30,751 nucleotides of DNA, from the NCBI GenBank assembly GCA_001579985.1, contig LRSR01013907.1, positions 1 through 30,751 on the forward strand, read 5' to 3'. Position 1 is the stretch's first letter. The number at the start of each line of letters is the position of its first letter. This document shows positions 1 to 11,241 of this stretch, one piece after another. Both the position numbers and the translations under genes were made by a program. This DNA comes from Hypsibius dujardini (taxonomy: Eukaryota; Tardigrada; Eutardigrada; Parachela; Hypsibiidae). The notes below the pieces were generated by a model. It saw nothing but the letters and a program-made list of their open reading frames with translations, did not search any database and was not told the DNA's origin.

Positions 1-130
1 ATGCAGATATGCAGACAGACGGACAGGCTGACAGACATGCAGATATGCAAACAGACAGACAGACGGACAGGCTAACAGACATGCAGATATGCAGACAGAC
101 GGCAGGCCGAGACAGACAGATATACATAGA
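1..130. repeat. CAGA/CAGACGGA microsatellite
   Basis: Degenerate tandem CAGACAGA with interspersed ATGCAGATATGCA units. It abuts the second visible exon of the p31comet-like gene and probably lies in its following intron. Confidence 0.8.
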
Positions 131-134
131 AACA

Positions 135-1216
135 AACAGACAATGATAACAGATTCTTCCCGTAATGAGATTTCACGTACGTCCGGCGAAAAACGAAGCA
201 TTGGCTCGAAGAAGTCCAAGAATGGGTCACCAATGTCCAGCGGACTTGCGTGAACAAAAACGTGCAAGTAAGTTGGACCCCCTAACGGAAACTTGCAAAA
301 CGGATCTTCTTCCAGTAGGCGGCGTAAAATGCTGTTCAAGTCATCCGGGCGCATGAAAAGATCCGCAAGAGCTTTTCTCGCCGGGAAAAGGAGCGGCAAG
401 CAAATCCGGTGGGCCTCTTTGACGTTAAATCGGTTCTGCCCAAAGAGCAGCTCCACTTGGTCAACGTAGATATTTCGCCCGGCAAAAGTCTGCGTTATCG
501 AGTGGAAGAGGTCGCGGAGTTGCGAATGAAGGGCGGGAAGTCTCTCGTTCAACGTACGGGAACGGCCCTGCAAAATAATCCACCAAAAAACGATTAATTC
601 AACCAATCAGGCTATCAACACTACAACAACAACTACGGCAATGCCGTAAAAGCTGATTTGGGAAGAGTGATGCTTAAATAACGTGTTTAATCTAAAAAAA
701 ATACTAAATAAATTCCAATCAAACGGAAAAGCTTATTTAAATAAAAACAATTATTTTGATTGAAGGAAAAGCCACATTTTCAGCATTTATAATAAAATTG
801 TTCTGCCTTACTAATTAGATAATTCCTTAAGAAGACAAACAAAATGATATGTAATGTTCAATTTAAACAACATTATTCTGAGCTGTATGACTGCAAAAGT
901 CTTTGCCTGTAACCGGAGGATAAATAATATTTTTAATCAATCAATCAACAGTTAGACCTCACTCAATGCCATGAGATTGTAAATATTCGAACGTTACAAA
1001 TCAAAAAAGCCAATCGTTCAATCAACGCATCAAATGTATGTTTAACTGCGGCCGAATATTTCTCACCGATTTCACGTGACGATCCAGAATTTCAAACGGC
1101 ATCGGCATCTGATCGCGATGAAAAAGAATCTGCTTGATGATTCCCACCACTAAATTCCCGAGATGTTCGCGCTGAATGGCGGGATTAATGGCCACTTCCA
1201 GAAAACTGTGCGCCAT
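135..1216 (-). CDS. MAD2L1BP: p31comet / MAD2L1-binding protein-like, 3' end beyond window
   Basis: Two exons are visible: 1067-1216 (50 codons, ending at a GTGAGA donor) and about 135-567 (after a TTTTGCAG acceptor). They join in phase 0. The ATG at 1216 is preceded in frame by a TGA, which fixes the start. The first exon carries the family segment around IIKQILFHRDQMPMPFE, which lines up with the human p31comet stretch LLKHIMYQRQQLPLPYE. The second continues with a helical region and a strand region (VFVHASPLDIGDPFLDFFEP) in the order expected for the HORMA-like fold. The frame stays open into the CAGA repeat at the left edge, so its last coding base is uncertain and the C-terminal strands probably lie in a further exon outside the window. 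p31comet binds closed MAD2 and, with TRIP13, silences the spindle checkpoint. Family assignment is by recognition only; divergence is high. Confidence 0.72.
700..840 (+). repeat. AT-rich interspersed repeat, copy A (intron)
   Basis: This stretch shares an ordered set of blocks with 5300-5425 and 8335-8465: a TTTATTTAAATAAAAA-like block, then about 35 bases later a block like AGCCACATTTTCAGCATTTA. The copy lies in the intron of the p31comet-like gene. The copies are diverged and no terminal repeats are evident. Confidence 0.55.
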
Positions 1217-1680
1217 TACTATTTCGTTTGTTCAGCTTCTAAACGCAGAGGGACAACAGTGAAAAAAAATTGTCCACAGGAAAAAAAAAATAATTAATAA
1301 AAAATAATAATTTAGGTTTACACTGGCAAAGGTTTTTGGCAAATTTAAATATATTTCGGGAGGCAAGTCACGGAACACAGAAATTTCGGGGAGCGCGGGA
1401 TTTTTTGACAAAAGAATATGCGTTAGGGGTCCAACATCTGCTATTTTGCTGGGGGTGTGCCAGAAGGGCGACTGGGCGTGTCGGTCATTTTCCGAACCCC
1501 TCATTGGATCGTGCGATGAGCGTGCAATTTCAGTTCCAGTTTGTGGGAGTATTTTCGGTCATTTTGCACTATTGCAGCGTCAATGTCGCATCGTTTTACT
1601 CCCTACCCAGCAGGAAAACGTTTCATTGATCCATTTTCTTATTGAATTGCAAAACTGTTTTGAGAAAATTTGGGGAGAAA
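1217..1680. promoter_or_regulatory. shared upstream interval of two divergent genes
   Basis: The start codons of the p31comet-like gene (minus) and the heme-transporter gene (plus) face away from each other across this 464-bp interval, so it must hold both 5' leaders and probably both promoters. I see no clear TATA box. An A/T-rich block lies near 1258-1320. The open frames inside it look non-coding. Confidence 0.4.
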
Positions 1681-2615
1681 ATGGTGAAAATGGCCGTTGC
1701 TCCCACCCGAGGATGGCTGATTTTTCGCATCTGCGCTGCCGCCCTCGGAATCAGTGCGGGAATCCTCGTTGGCATCTATTTTTGCAGTCCCGGAAAAGAG
1801 AATCCTCATGTCATTTTTTGGGGATTTTTTTCGTGTAAGGCAACTTCGGTGCATGCGTGAATTTTCATGACATCTGATTCGTACAATTTTTATAGATGAG
1901 ATTGTGGTTGATCGATTGATGAGCTTGTTTTAACAAATTGTTCCATTGCGGTTCACTTGATTGATTGATGGTCAGATTGTGATTCTCTCAACTGTCATTG
2001 CGAGGGTTGACGAATTGATGGATTTGTTGGTTGCGTTTTAAACCTTTTGTTGTTGCAGCGCTTTGGGCACTGGACGCGATGGTCCTTCACATCTTTTACA
2101 TGAAGGGGAAGCTTCGGAATTACGTTAATAAACTGAAGGGGTGGATGTATGCTGGGGCATTCGGTCAGCTGTTAGGCGTCTCTTCTTTCATTGTCTACAT
2201 CGTTTTGGGCATTGTTTTTCATGACAGTAAGTATGTGACATGTTGAAAGTTGTCCAAGCATGCTGACAGACTTTGATATAGAGAGCCAGAGAGCCAGCCA
2301 GACAGACAGACAAACAGACAAACATACAGACAGAGAAACATACAGACAGAGAAACAGGCAGACATTTATTCTCACTCTCAAGGGATTTATTGTTTACTTA
2401 CAGACCTGAAGGACTTCCGGCATTCCTACTTCATCGCTTCCGTCTGGAGCTTCATGACGTGGAAGTGGAGTTTTGTCCTGTTCTGGTATAGTCGAGAATA
2501 TCGCCACTTGCTGCTGGAAGAGGCCCTCATCCCGGTTGGCGGAGAGGACAAACTGTACGGTGAATATGGCCACGGCAATATTGTTACCGCCCCTGAATCT
2601 TCTTCCTTCACTTAA
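1681..2615 (+). CDS. SLC48A1: HRG1-like heme transporter (SLC48A1 family)
   Basis: Three exons, 1681-1834, 2059-2226 and 2404-2615, join through two phase-1 introns (donors GTAAGG and GTAAGT) into 177 residues; human HRG1 has 146. The product has four hydrophobic spans, as in the family. Span 2 holds LWALDAMVLHIFYM (about residues 53-66), whose His lines up near the heme-binding His of HRG proteins. The signature near the last span reads SVWSFMTWKWSFVLFWYSRE (120-139), matching human SVWSFISFKWAFLL followed by the aromatic/basic tail motif. A C-terminal extension of about 35 residues follows. HRG1 moves heme from endolysosomes or across the plasma membrane to the cytosol. An in-frame ATG also exists at 1642, but 1681 is preferred because it leaves a normal short N-terminus before span 1. 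The neighbour upstream is divergent and the next gene converges. Confidence 0.85.
2275..2366. repeat. CAGA-type microsatellite in HRG1-like intron 2
   Basis: Degenerate tandem CAGACAGA/ACAGACAAAC units fill most of the 177-bp intron between exons 2 and 3. Confidence 0.75.
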
Positions 2616-3241
2616 AGAACCTGGTTGTTCTCCCGGTTTGTAGTCCAAATATCCTCCCGTTTTTCCGGCTATTTTTCTGACCTCTTACTACAGGCAAATT
2701 GCATATTCCTGGCAGTTCTGTGATTTTTTAACCTCATTTTACCGGCTTTCTTGACACTTTCCTCTTGTCCACAACTTTTTGGACTCCTTCAATGATGCTC
2801 CCACAGTGTCGTCAAACACATTTTAAGAAGATTATATTAATCCGACCCGTCACTTCTGTTATTACCGGTATTTAAATCATGAATATTTTATTTTTATTAC
2901 GTTAAATAAGACGTTTTTTATTTACAGATTACCGAATTGATAAAAAGTAATAATTTCTGAAGATGAAGGTAAATGTATGTCTGAGAAGTTGCTCCTGAAA
3001 ATTGAAATACATTTATTTGGCGTCTCAACGCAGCCCGGAATATAAACAAATGCGATTTCTGAACTAGACAAAAGAAAGAAATAAATGACAACGTCACCGA
3101 CAGCAACAAATCCCTTTCTAATATCACAAACACTTTTTTCATTCTCATGGTCAAACAAAAAACTACAGGATGAGACTCTCATTCATTCAGTTCAGGTGAG
3201 GGGAAGGCAGACTGAGGTGGATGTATTCACACTGAAGTGAA

Positions 3242-6200
3242 CTATGGGGAACATTCAACGCTGCAGCGCACCGTCACGCCAAAGTTCAGCCGGAGCTGTT
3301 CGTATAGGAGGAACATGAGGACGGTCTGCGGGCCTATTCTCACAAACGCCGGCACGAATCCCTGCAGAGTGCAAAATCCAGACAACTGATTTTAACAGTA
3401 AACAGTAGTGAGTCGTCTTTTATTACCTTGTAGAAGGCCAGTGGTCCGTCTTTTGCCGTTTCTTTGATGCAGTGTCTGAGATTCTAAAAGAACCAAAAAA
3501 ACCATTGCATAAAGGCAAACAAACAATTGCGTTAGAGGTAGATAGTCAGAAGCAGAAACTGGAAGACAGACACAACCAGGCAAGCAAGCAAACAAAAAAA
3601 GGTGCCCGGACAAACAAGCAAGACAGACAGGCAAGCAGACAAAAGCAGAGGTGCTTCGAAAGATAAATGAATTTTATAGGCAAACAAACAAATAGAAAGA
3701 GAGATAGACCGATAGATAGACAGACAGACAGAAGACAGACAGGCAGACAGGTAGAAAGACAGACATACAGACGAACGGACATACGGGCAGAGAGACAAAC
3801 TATAGAACAGGCAGGAAGACAGATAGACAGACAGACAGACAGACAGACTCGAACAAACGGAGACAGATAGACAGCTTTACCTCGTATCGTCCTGGCTCCG
3901 CATTTTGCATCCTTGTCTTTATGCAGTCAAATGGGGCTGTGATCGTCGTACTTGAGCAAGCCTACATCATAACAACACCAAGCTGAAGATGGCATCGGAA
4001 GCGCATCATGGTGTTCGGCCCCCAAGTGCAAATATCCCACTCGCTCAAACTTACTGCAACGGAACTGCCCAGCAAGTGCGTGCCGGCCGAATCAGGGCAT
4101 CCCATTCTCAAAAGGAACTGTTTGACCTGGTCGTAAAAGGAAAGCTGCCCGATGGTGATGAAAACCGAGCGGACAATGACCATCGACGAACCGCTCCACA
4201 GCCTGAGAAATGACAACACAATGACGCATGACGTCACTGAAAGTAAAGCCTTATTGGGCGGCAAACTGATTGAACACATCAATGCAGTAGGTTGGGTTCC
4301 AACTAAACTTGCAAAGAATTGTCCAAATTCATACTTTACAATTACACTCTGAAAAAAATCAAAAGAAAGCAAGCAAGCCAACAAGGTATGAATTTTTTAT
4401 TCAGGAAAATTGAAAACCAACTTCTAAAAATAATTGGTCACATAAAATTATTAAATTCTAAATTAAGAGATTTGTAGGCTATTATTTCACTAAAATTATC
4501 GCTAAGTAACAAAATATGAGATTTGTCCGAACTTATTCAAATTTAATAAAACCAATTACAGCCAATGTAATTTTAAGTATAGGTTTTTATTAGAACTATT
4601 TATAAGCAAAACTTGAATAATAATAACATAATTTGAAAAATCGGGGAAATAATAAAATAGTTTGGTTTTATTTAAACTTGTAAATCAATTGATAAAAAGG
4701 TTATGACTGGCTTTGCTGATTTTGTTCACCTCACAAAGCCTTCCTCCCGAACGACGCGCACCAGTCCATCCAATGCGTGCTTATAATTCCGCCGCATACC
4801 CTCTGGCAGTTTGACATCATTCTGCATCCGCACATTCACCAAATCCGCAGGTGCTCCGACAAATCCCCCACAAGCTCCAGAGAAGCCGGCAGTGAGGATT
4901 TTAATATGAAAGGGAAAGGGCTTCGTAGGATCGCTGGGTTTTAATGCTTCATAAATTCCAAATCGTGTTGTTGTGTGCGTCAACTGAAGACAAATAAAAC
5001 AATCTTTGCGTACGCTCTAGGAAATAAATACGAGTAAACACAAATGGGCGAAGCCCTCGGAAATAATTGCGAGAGGAATCGTGAAAAATAACACATCCAT
5101 CCCACAAAACTAACCATTGATTGATTGATAGAATGCTGGGAATCCGATATGAATAATCGATCAATCAAAGGCTCATCTTCCTTCCCCAACGTGGAAATAC
5201 CAATGCTTTCGTTGATCAAAGGTCCAATTAATTAAAATACAAAAGCCAACACACGGTGTATTATTTAAATAACATATTTAAACTTAAATATATATATATA
5301 TATAGTATTGACTAAATTTAAATACACCGGCAAAATTTATTTTAATGAAAAAGTATCAGATTTTAAAGACAAACCACATTCTCAGCATTTAAAATAAGAC
5401 TCTAAATAAAATATTCTAATATTTAAAGTGAATGTACTGATTTTAAAGAAAAATACATTTTAAGTATCGATTTCTATTTTTGTCAATTCAAGTAAAACAA
5501 AATTACTAATTTTATTTAAACTGAAATGCCGCGTTTTCAGTCATTTAAAATACATTTTTTAAACATATTTAACTGACACTAGCCTACATGTACTGTACAA
5601 ATTTTAATTCTAATTCAAGAGCGACAAAAACCTATCCCGGGAGAATGGAAACATGTTTCACCGGAAAAGCAACGCGAGCCATTGATTGGTTGAAGTAATG
5701 CACATTTAAACAGCACAAAAATCATCAATCAATGGCTCAAGTCGGCTGACAAATCTAACACCTTCGACTTTTAAGGAGAAAATCTGTTAGTTTCAATCGG
5801 TTCGTCTCCATTAAATCCCAAGTTATTCAGAAAAACTTCCTACCTGACGAATGAGCGAGGCGGAGATGCCCGAATACAGCGCGAGGAAACCTTGCTGTCG
5901 GATTATTTGCGTCGCCACAGGTAGCAAACGCGCACTGCTGCCTTGTTGCGTTTGAAGATACACCTATAAGGAAAGAGAAGCGTCACATTTCGCAGAATGC
6001 ATTTAGTTTTACTTTCCAACCTTTAATGTGTCGAGGGGATGAGTAATGCATACTGCAAGCGTGCTGTGAAAAATAATAAATAAAGTTATCAGATAAATCA
6101 ACCAATTAAGCTAAAGTAAGCGATGTGAAGTATCCAATTCAGTATATCAATCAACTGAAACTAACGATGGAACCATTGGTTTACGTTCAATCAACAATCA

Positions 6201-6354
6201 ACCGAGATATTAAAACCTTAACTTACGATGCGACACCGCCGAAATACCAGCGCGCGACTTTTCTTGTGACGCTAACGGGACGGGAGCGAAATGCGTCCAC
6301 TGGAGGTGAGATGAGTTCGGCCACTGGCCGAAATTGCGGCGAAGTAGCCGCCAT
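3242..6354 (-). CDS. SLC25A10: mitochondrial dicarboxylate carrier (SLC25A10 type)
   Basis: Eight exons, in coding order 6227-6354, 6021-6063, 5844-5963, 4730-4983, 4055-4202, 3881-3961, 3427-3483 and 3242-3361, all with GT-AG borders and matching phases, give 316 residues; carriers are usually about 290-310. Three repeats each carry the carrier motif: PLDTLK (52-57), PADLVN (142-147) and PFDCIK (241-246). Family-typical strings include RWYFGG near the start, LTHTTTRFGIYE (98-109), TIGQLSFYDQVKQ in the fifth exon and LAFYKGFVPAFVRIGPQT near the end. The family exchanges malate or succinate for phosphate, sulfate or thiosulfate across the inner mitochondrial membrane. The second motif ends in Asn instead of a basic residue, as in other dicarboxylate carriers. 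The first exon starts at an ATG followed by about 30 extra residues of unclear role. The substrate is inferred from the family. Introns hold CAGA repeats and an AT-rich repeat copy. Confidence 0.93.
3560..3870. repeat. CAGA/GATA-type microsatellite in carrier intron
   Basis: Long degenerate run of CAGACAGA, AAACAAAC and GATAGATA units between the sixth and seventh exons of the dicarboxylate carrier gene. It produces Cys/Leu/Ser-rich and Arg/Gln/Thr-rich open frames on both strands that are not genes. Confidence 0.85.
5300..5425 (+). repeat. AT-rich interspersed repeat, copy B (intron)
   Basis: Shares with copies A and C the ordered blocks TTTATTTTAATGAAAAA and, about 35 bases on, CCACATTCTCAGCATTTAAA. 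It lies in the 860-bp intron between the third and fourth carrier exons. A weaker partial copy may follow near 5505-5555. Confidence 0.55.
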
Positions 6355-8245
6355 TGATTTAATAATTTAATAAATGTAGAAAAGATAGTAGAAGGAAAAA
6401 GAACTTAATCAATAAATCAATCAGATAACTGTGATCTATTTAAACGCTCGATTTCGATTGGGCCGCTTGATTTCCATTCGAAGAATGCCGTTGATTGAGA
6501 CGACCAGCAGACTGCTGGGCGGGGCATCTGCTATTACGCTCGTTTGTTTTGACGAAAGCTAGCCACGTCTCCAGTCTGTGACGCCTGCAGTTTTGGCCAA
6601 CTAGGTACGACCACAAGACTGCATCGTGCAACAGTCCGTCAAAAAGCTGATTTCCCATCCGGTAACGCACCTACCGCAATAATTCCAACTGAAACAATAA
6701 TTCTCGATTAGATTAATTTTTTCTGTCCCATATACATCCATGAGAAAAAACGTACTGGAGTTGTATCGCATACGAGTACTAGTAGATGCTCATTGCTCAG
6801 GATGCATTATAATTTGCATGCATGGGTGATCGTGAAACTTGTCAAAATTAGACGGGCTTTTGGTAAACATTTTACATTACTGTATTTTAAATAATTGTTC
6901 ATTTCAACCATTTTTTGGTTCAATCTGAAAACATATTTTTGGGGCTATTAAAAATAATTTGGATTGGGAGCCAAAACTTCAAGATTTCTCCTTGACAGAA
7001 GAAAGCTGATTACTTTACCAGATACGGTACGTCCTGATCTTAAAAGTGTCTGTGTACCAACTTTTCTAGATCTTCCGTGACCTCCATGCAGGATTCGCAT
7101 GAACTAATAATCAATAGTAATAATCAATAAATATTGCGTGTTACTTTGCTGCAGCAAATGATTAGGGATGGCAAAACTAAATTAAGCTAAAAAACAAACA
7201 AAAAGCTAAACTAAAAAATGTTGTCACCAATTCTTTGGCCTAAATCTATTCAGCTGATTAAAAAAAACTAAAGTAAGCGTTAGAGTTTCTAGCAATTCTA
7301 AGTGGGGGGAAAGCTACTAAAACTAAAAACTAAAACTAATCATCTAATTTCGACTTAAACTACACAAACTTTCAGCTGCTGAAAGAAGCAAAACTCAAAA
7401 TCCTCACTGACCAATTTGTTTTTATTAAAACGCTAATTAGTTGATAAATTTTAATTTTCGTCCTCTTCATAAGTGATATATGAAACTCTATAATGAAGCT
7501 CTTTAATTCTGTTTGAGACTGTATTTTCTGAACATGTCTCTTTCACTCGCAGTCGCATGAGACTGCCAGCAGTGAGAACTGGTGCACAATTAAAGAATGT
7601 TTTGCAGGTGTCATAGTCCACGGCAAGAATGACTAGCAGTATTTTCCAGTGTTTCCTAATCACTTGTTTACTTCACGATTTGAATCATTTACTTCAATTT
7701 TGACGTTAGCTAATCAGCAACTCCGTTGAGAGTGTGCCCTGGAAAAGGCCCTTTCCATAACGGACAAATTTAGTAAGACTGTAAATTGTATATCGCCTTC
7801 TTGATAAGCGCGAAGGGGTACCATGTCATGGTGGACTCTTGCGATAAACTACATTGCGTTCAGCGTTATTTTGTTCTAATTATTATTATGTACAGATGTA
7901 GACCAAACCGCGGGATTACCACCCCCGGTCGGCACATGCTCCGCCTTCGGTCGGTCGTCCTCGCTCTGCATAGCATAGTAATACATGTAACCATAATCAA
8001 GGAATTCTGCCTCAACCGTATCTGAAGAAGATACTCAAGGAAATATAACACCCGTTATCATCTGGCTGTCAAATACAGCTGACAGTTACAAATAACAAGG
8101 CAGTCCCCAAACGCAAGTAGCAGGGAAAACTGCATTAAAGCGCCAGAAACATCGATGATTGTTTTCCAATTTTGAAAATAGTGCTTTTCAATCGTTTGAG
8201 GTCCCGTTATTCCTTATAGACACGCACCCGGCAATTTCCCCGAAA
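6355..8245. other. 1.9-kb intergenic stretch
   Basis: Lies between the carrier start and the first Ly6 signal exon. It holds the carrier's 5' leader and promoter on the left and the Ly6 promoter on the right, with A/T-rich low-complexity sequence near 7180-7380. Short open frames here show no recognised protein, and I found no RNA gene. Confidence 0.5.
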
Positions 8246-9826
8246 ATGAGCCGCCTTTTGGCAGTATTGGCAACAGTGTCTGTTCTAGTAGCCTCGGGTT
8301 AGTCTTGTTTAAGTAACGCGACAGAACTTAAGTAAAATATTAAATACATTTAAATCTACCGAGAAAGTTTATTTAAATAAAAAACTTATTTTATTTATTC
8401 GAAAAGCAGCATTTTTAGCATTTAAAATAATATTATACTCTGTAAATAGAATATCCTTAATGTTTAACTGTTTAACATTACTGCGACAACATCGGTGTAA
8501 GGAACCTTCACAGTATTATTTAATGTAACGCCGGATACTGTCCCGTTGCAGCCTCGGCGTTGAGATGCTACACCTGCCAGCACAGCGCGGAAAATCCGGG
8601 AGCCTGCGAGCTGGATCCCTTTAATACCTTGGCTCCGGAAGTGTCGCAGGTCGAATGCAATACTTCCTGTATGGTCGACAGATCCGAATTCCGATCTCCA
8701 AACCACTCGGGCGGCGGTCCGCCTGGGTTTGGACCACGTACGTCACATACTTAAACCGTACTACGAGTATTGTGTGATCGATCGATATATCTGAAAGTTA
8801 GAATGACATTATGTTATTAGTACCTTCCTTTTTTTCCCGTGAATGCTACTGTCACAACTCGACTACGTAATGAAAATTCGTGCTATAGTACAGTACATGA
8901 ATTTTCGTAATCCGCTGCTTCCCTCCCTCTATACTGAAACTCTGTTTTCCTTAAATGTTTAAATTTTGATTTGTACTTGTTACAAGTGTGATTTTTTAAA
9001 TTTAAGTTCAATTGACGTAATCAAATTTTAAAATTAACCTAATAGCATATGAAATAATTGTGATATTTTGCAAAGTATAAGTAAAAAGTCGGTCGGCGTA
9101 TCCAGAAATATTGATGACCAGAGTTCTTGTTACCAAAAGGGCCTCCGTAATTTAATCGGGCAAGGGAGGGTAGTCAATCGTAAAGTTTGCCCGATAGGTT
9201 CTAAAGCCACAAGGGTACATGGTTATTGCAATTGTATTATCGTGAAGCCATTTTCGCGAGCCGACTTCCCGGTATGGTCGTTTTAGTGAAGTTAACTTTT
9301 TCATATACTGTAATTATATATTTCGCGGGGAAAAAATAGTTATCGTTTTAATATTTTAAGCTACACACGGTCATCGATAGTCTGCCAAAAGTGCGTACGC
9401 TTTATTCAGGAAATTTGTTTTTAAATGCAGATCGAATTCACGTTCGGCGCGGCTGTGCGGAAGCAGTGATCGCTGACGGCTGCGATACTCGAATGGTGCC
9501 GGGACAAATAGGAGCACCACCCCATACCACCACACTCTGCACCTGCAACACCAATTTCTGCAACACCAATACCCCGGTGCCGGCAGCACAACCAACTTCC
9601 CCCCCTCTCAGTAAGAATCTTTATGCTGTACATACGATTATGCGATATGTGAATTAGCGATTCCTTAAGATTCTGATGCACAATATAATGAAGAGTTCGC
9701 ATGAAGAGTTTCCGTTTGCGCCTCGATTCTGCCTTTCAGCTGGCCATAAAGATTGATGGTCGTTTTAAATTATCGTCCATCATTCTTCTCTTGATTTTTC
9801 ATTTTCATATCAGTTTTGGCTTGTAA
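8246..9826 (+). CDS. Ly6/uPAR-domain protein, copy 1
   Basis: Exons 8246-8297, 8552-8737 and 9431-about 9627 encode a signal peptide (hydrophobic core LLAVLATVSVLVAS) followed by a ten-cysteine Ly6 domain. That domain opens LRCYTC (from residue 21) and closes with LCTCNTNFCN, the usual Ly6 end. The first two introns are phase 1. The 3' end is unclear. The strong donor GTAAGA after 9610 leaves phase 1. A good acceptor before 9740 opens a frame ending in a hydrophobic GPI-like tail (SSIILLLIFHFHISFGL, stop at 9824-9826), but this needs phase 0, met by a weaker donor after 9627 (total 173 residues). Reading straight on would instead stop at 9657. Ly6 proteins are usually extracellular, often GPI-anchored modulators of receptors or channels; no specific partner can be inferred. 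Confidence 0.78.
8335..8465 (+). repeat. AT-rich interspersed repeat, copy C (intron)
   Basis: Contains TTTATTTAAATAAAAA and, about 35 bases on, AGCAGCATTTTTAGCATTTA, in the same order and spacing as copies A and B. It lies in the first intron of Ly6 copy 1. Confidence 0.55.
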
Positions 9827-11241
9827 GCTTCAAAGAATAATGCCATGTCCCTGTATATAAATAGATAAGAAAGAAATTATATTTAAATCAACACTTACCC
9901 AAAAAATATAGGGTCCACCACGAATATTTGTAACTCCCTCCAACATCTATGAGTATGAGAAAATGAAAACTAAATTCAGTGGCAAGGAGGGCAGTAAGTT
10001 AAAATCAGCAAAAACTTGATTTGACATGAATCCGACAGTAATTGTGCTTTTGAAGAATTTTGTCTTGAAAGTGGTAGGTTTGTATCCGCCAACTTAGGCC
10101 GAAAAATATACTACGAACTTCAGTTCTTCCAATCGTGTTTGGAGCTTAAACGAAAAACCGCTCATTGTAAGTTATCATGACATAGTTTTGCTATGAAAAT
10201 CACGTTTTATTGGTTCTTGGGATGTAGCAGGAAATTTTTGAGAAAACAGAATTCGCGCAAAAGTGCGCAAACACTTACTTTCAACACATTAACATCGTTT
10301 TAGCTCCGCTCCTACAACATTTTTAATTTAGTAGCGAGCAATTTTATGAGTTATCCTTTTAGGGTTACTTTTTTTGCTACACTATGAGGTAAGGGCACTG
10401 GAATGGGCCACTTGATTTTCCCATACCCTGGAATGGGCCACCGGGCGGCAGGGGGCGCTCTGTCGCAAAATTAATCAAAAACAGATAAGTCACTGCGTAG
10501 TCAACGACCTCTACAGTGGACTTTCTCCAATCGTCTAATGGAGCTTTTTATTTCTTTTTTTTAAACATGTTCCCACAATTGTTTTTCATATCTGATACGC
10601 GTTCCACCGGATTATCGATTATTCTCTGTCGCTTAGAACCTTAGTGATAGCCAAAACTTGTGTGGAAGGTATGATTCCAGGGTGGCCCATTCCAGGGTAC
10701 GGGAAAGTCAAGTGGCCCATTCCAGTGCCCTTACCTCATACCTTTAGAATCACTTAATGGGAAAGCAGAATTTCAAAGGAATTACGAACACAATGAAGCA
10801 ATCAACCCATTGAGCCCGTGGTAAAATTGGCCATTTTAGTCCGTGACCCTAGGAAGGTTTCCTAGATGAGATTTCAATTTTTTTTTATCATAAACTCAAT
10901 TCAGGCTTCAGATGTGGCGTTTTTGCTATTTGTGAGGTTAGCGTCAATTGAGCTCAGTTTGCGTGGCCACCGTTTAAAAACTATTCAATGTTCGTGGTGA
11001 ACCCTGTAGTTCAAGTTTCATAGCGTCTATACACCAAATAATTTTTAATTGTTTTGCTCACCACACCAAAATTACTGTACTGTATATAGATGCGATTGCG
11101 CTGTCAATCAGAATATCGTTAATTTAAATATTTGCGATGCACATTAACCCAAACTAATGGAAGTTTAAAATCCCTTTTGACCGGACAAAAAGTTGGGTCA
11201 ACCGTGCTATACGCATACAGTATACCCATTGCTAACTTCAG
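9827..11241. other. spacer between Ly6 copies 1 and 2
   Basis: Apart from the TIR element at 10385-10738 I see no coding exon. I looked here for a signal-peptide exon ending in phase 1 for Ly6 copy 2. The short hydrophobic frame near 10195 and the one near 10026 do not give a convincing exon with a good donor in the right phase. Confidence 0.45.
10385..10738. mobile_element. MITE with 58-bp terminal inverted repeats and TA flanks
   Basis: The ends 10385-10442 and 10681-10738 are inverted copies differing at two positions, beginning TGAGGTAAGGGCACTGG. Both sides are flanked by TA (10383-10384 and 10739-10740), consistent with a TA target duplication. Each arm holds the 14-mer CTGGAATGGGCCAC twice (10398 and 10428; inverted at 10682 and 10712). 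At 354 bp with no transposase frame it is a non-autonomous element. The TA flanks suggest a Tc1/mariner-like relative, but the superfamily is inferred. It lies between Ly6 copy 1 and the first visible exon of copy 2. Confidence 0.88.

Noticed and set aside
1-130. CRISPR-like array at the left edge
   Set aside because: Repeats are microsatellite units without spacers, in an animal genome.
3392-3870. Cys/Leu/Ser-rich and Arg/Gln/Thr-rich open frames
   Set aside because: Translations of CAGA/TCTG microsatellite; repetitive on both strands.
3962-4384. A 140-codon minus-strand open frame taken as a whole gene
   Set aside because: Only 4055-4202 is coding, as the fifth carrier exon; the flanks are intron read-through past good splice signals.
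5678-5745. Short inverted GAGCCATTGATTG / CAATCAATGGCTC pair
   Set aside because: Arms of only ~13 bases in a region rich in TTGATTGA motifs; not enough to call an element.
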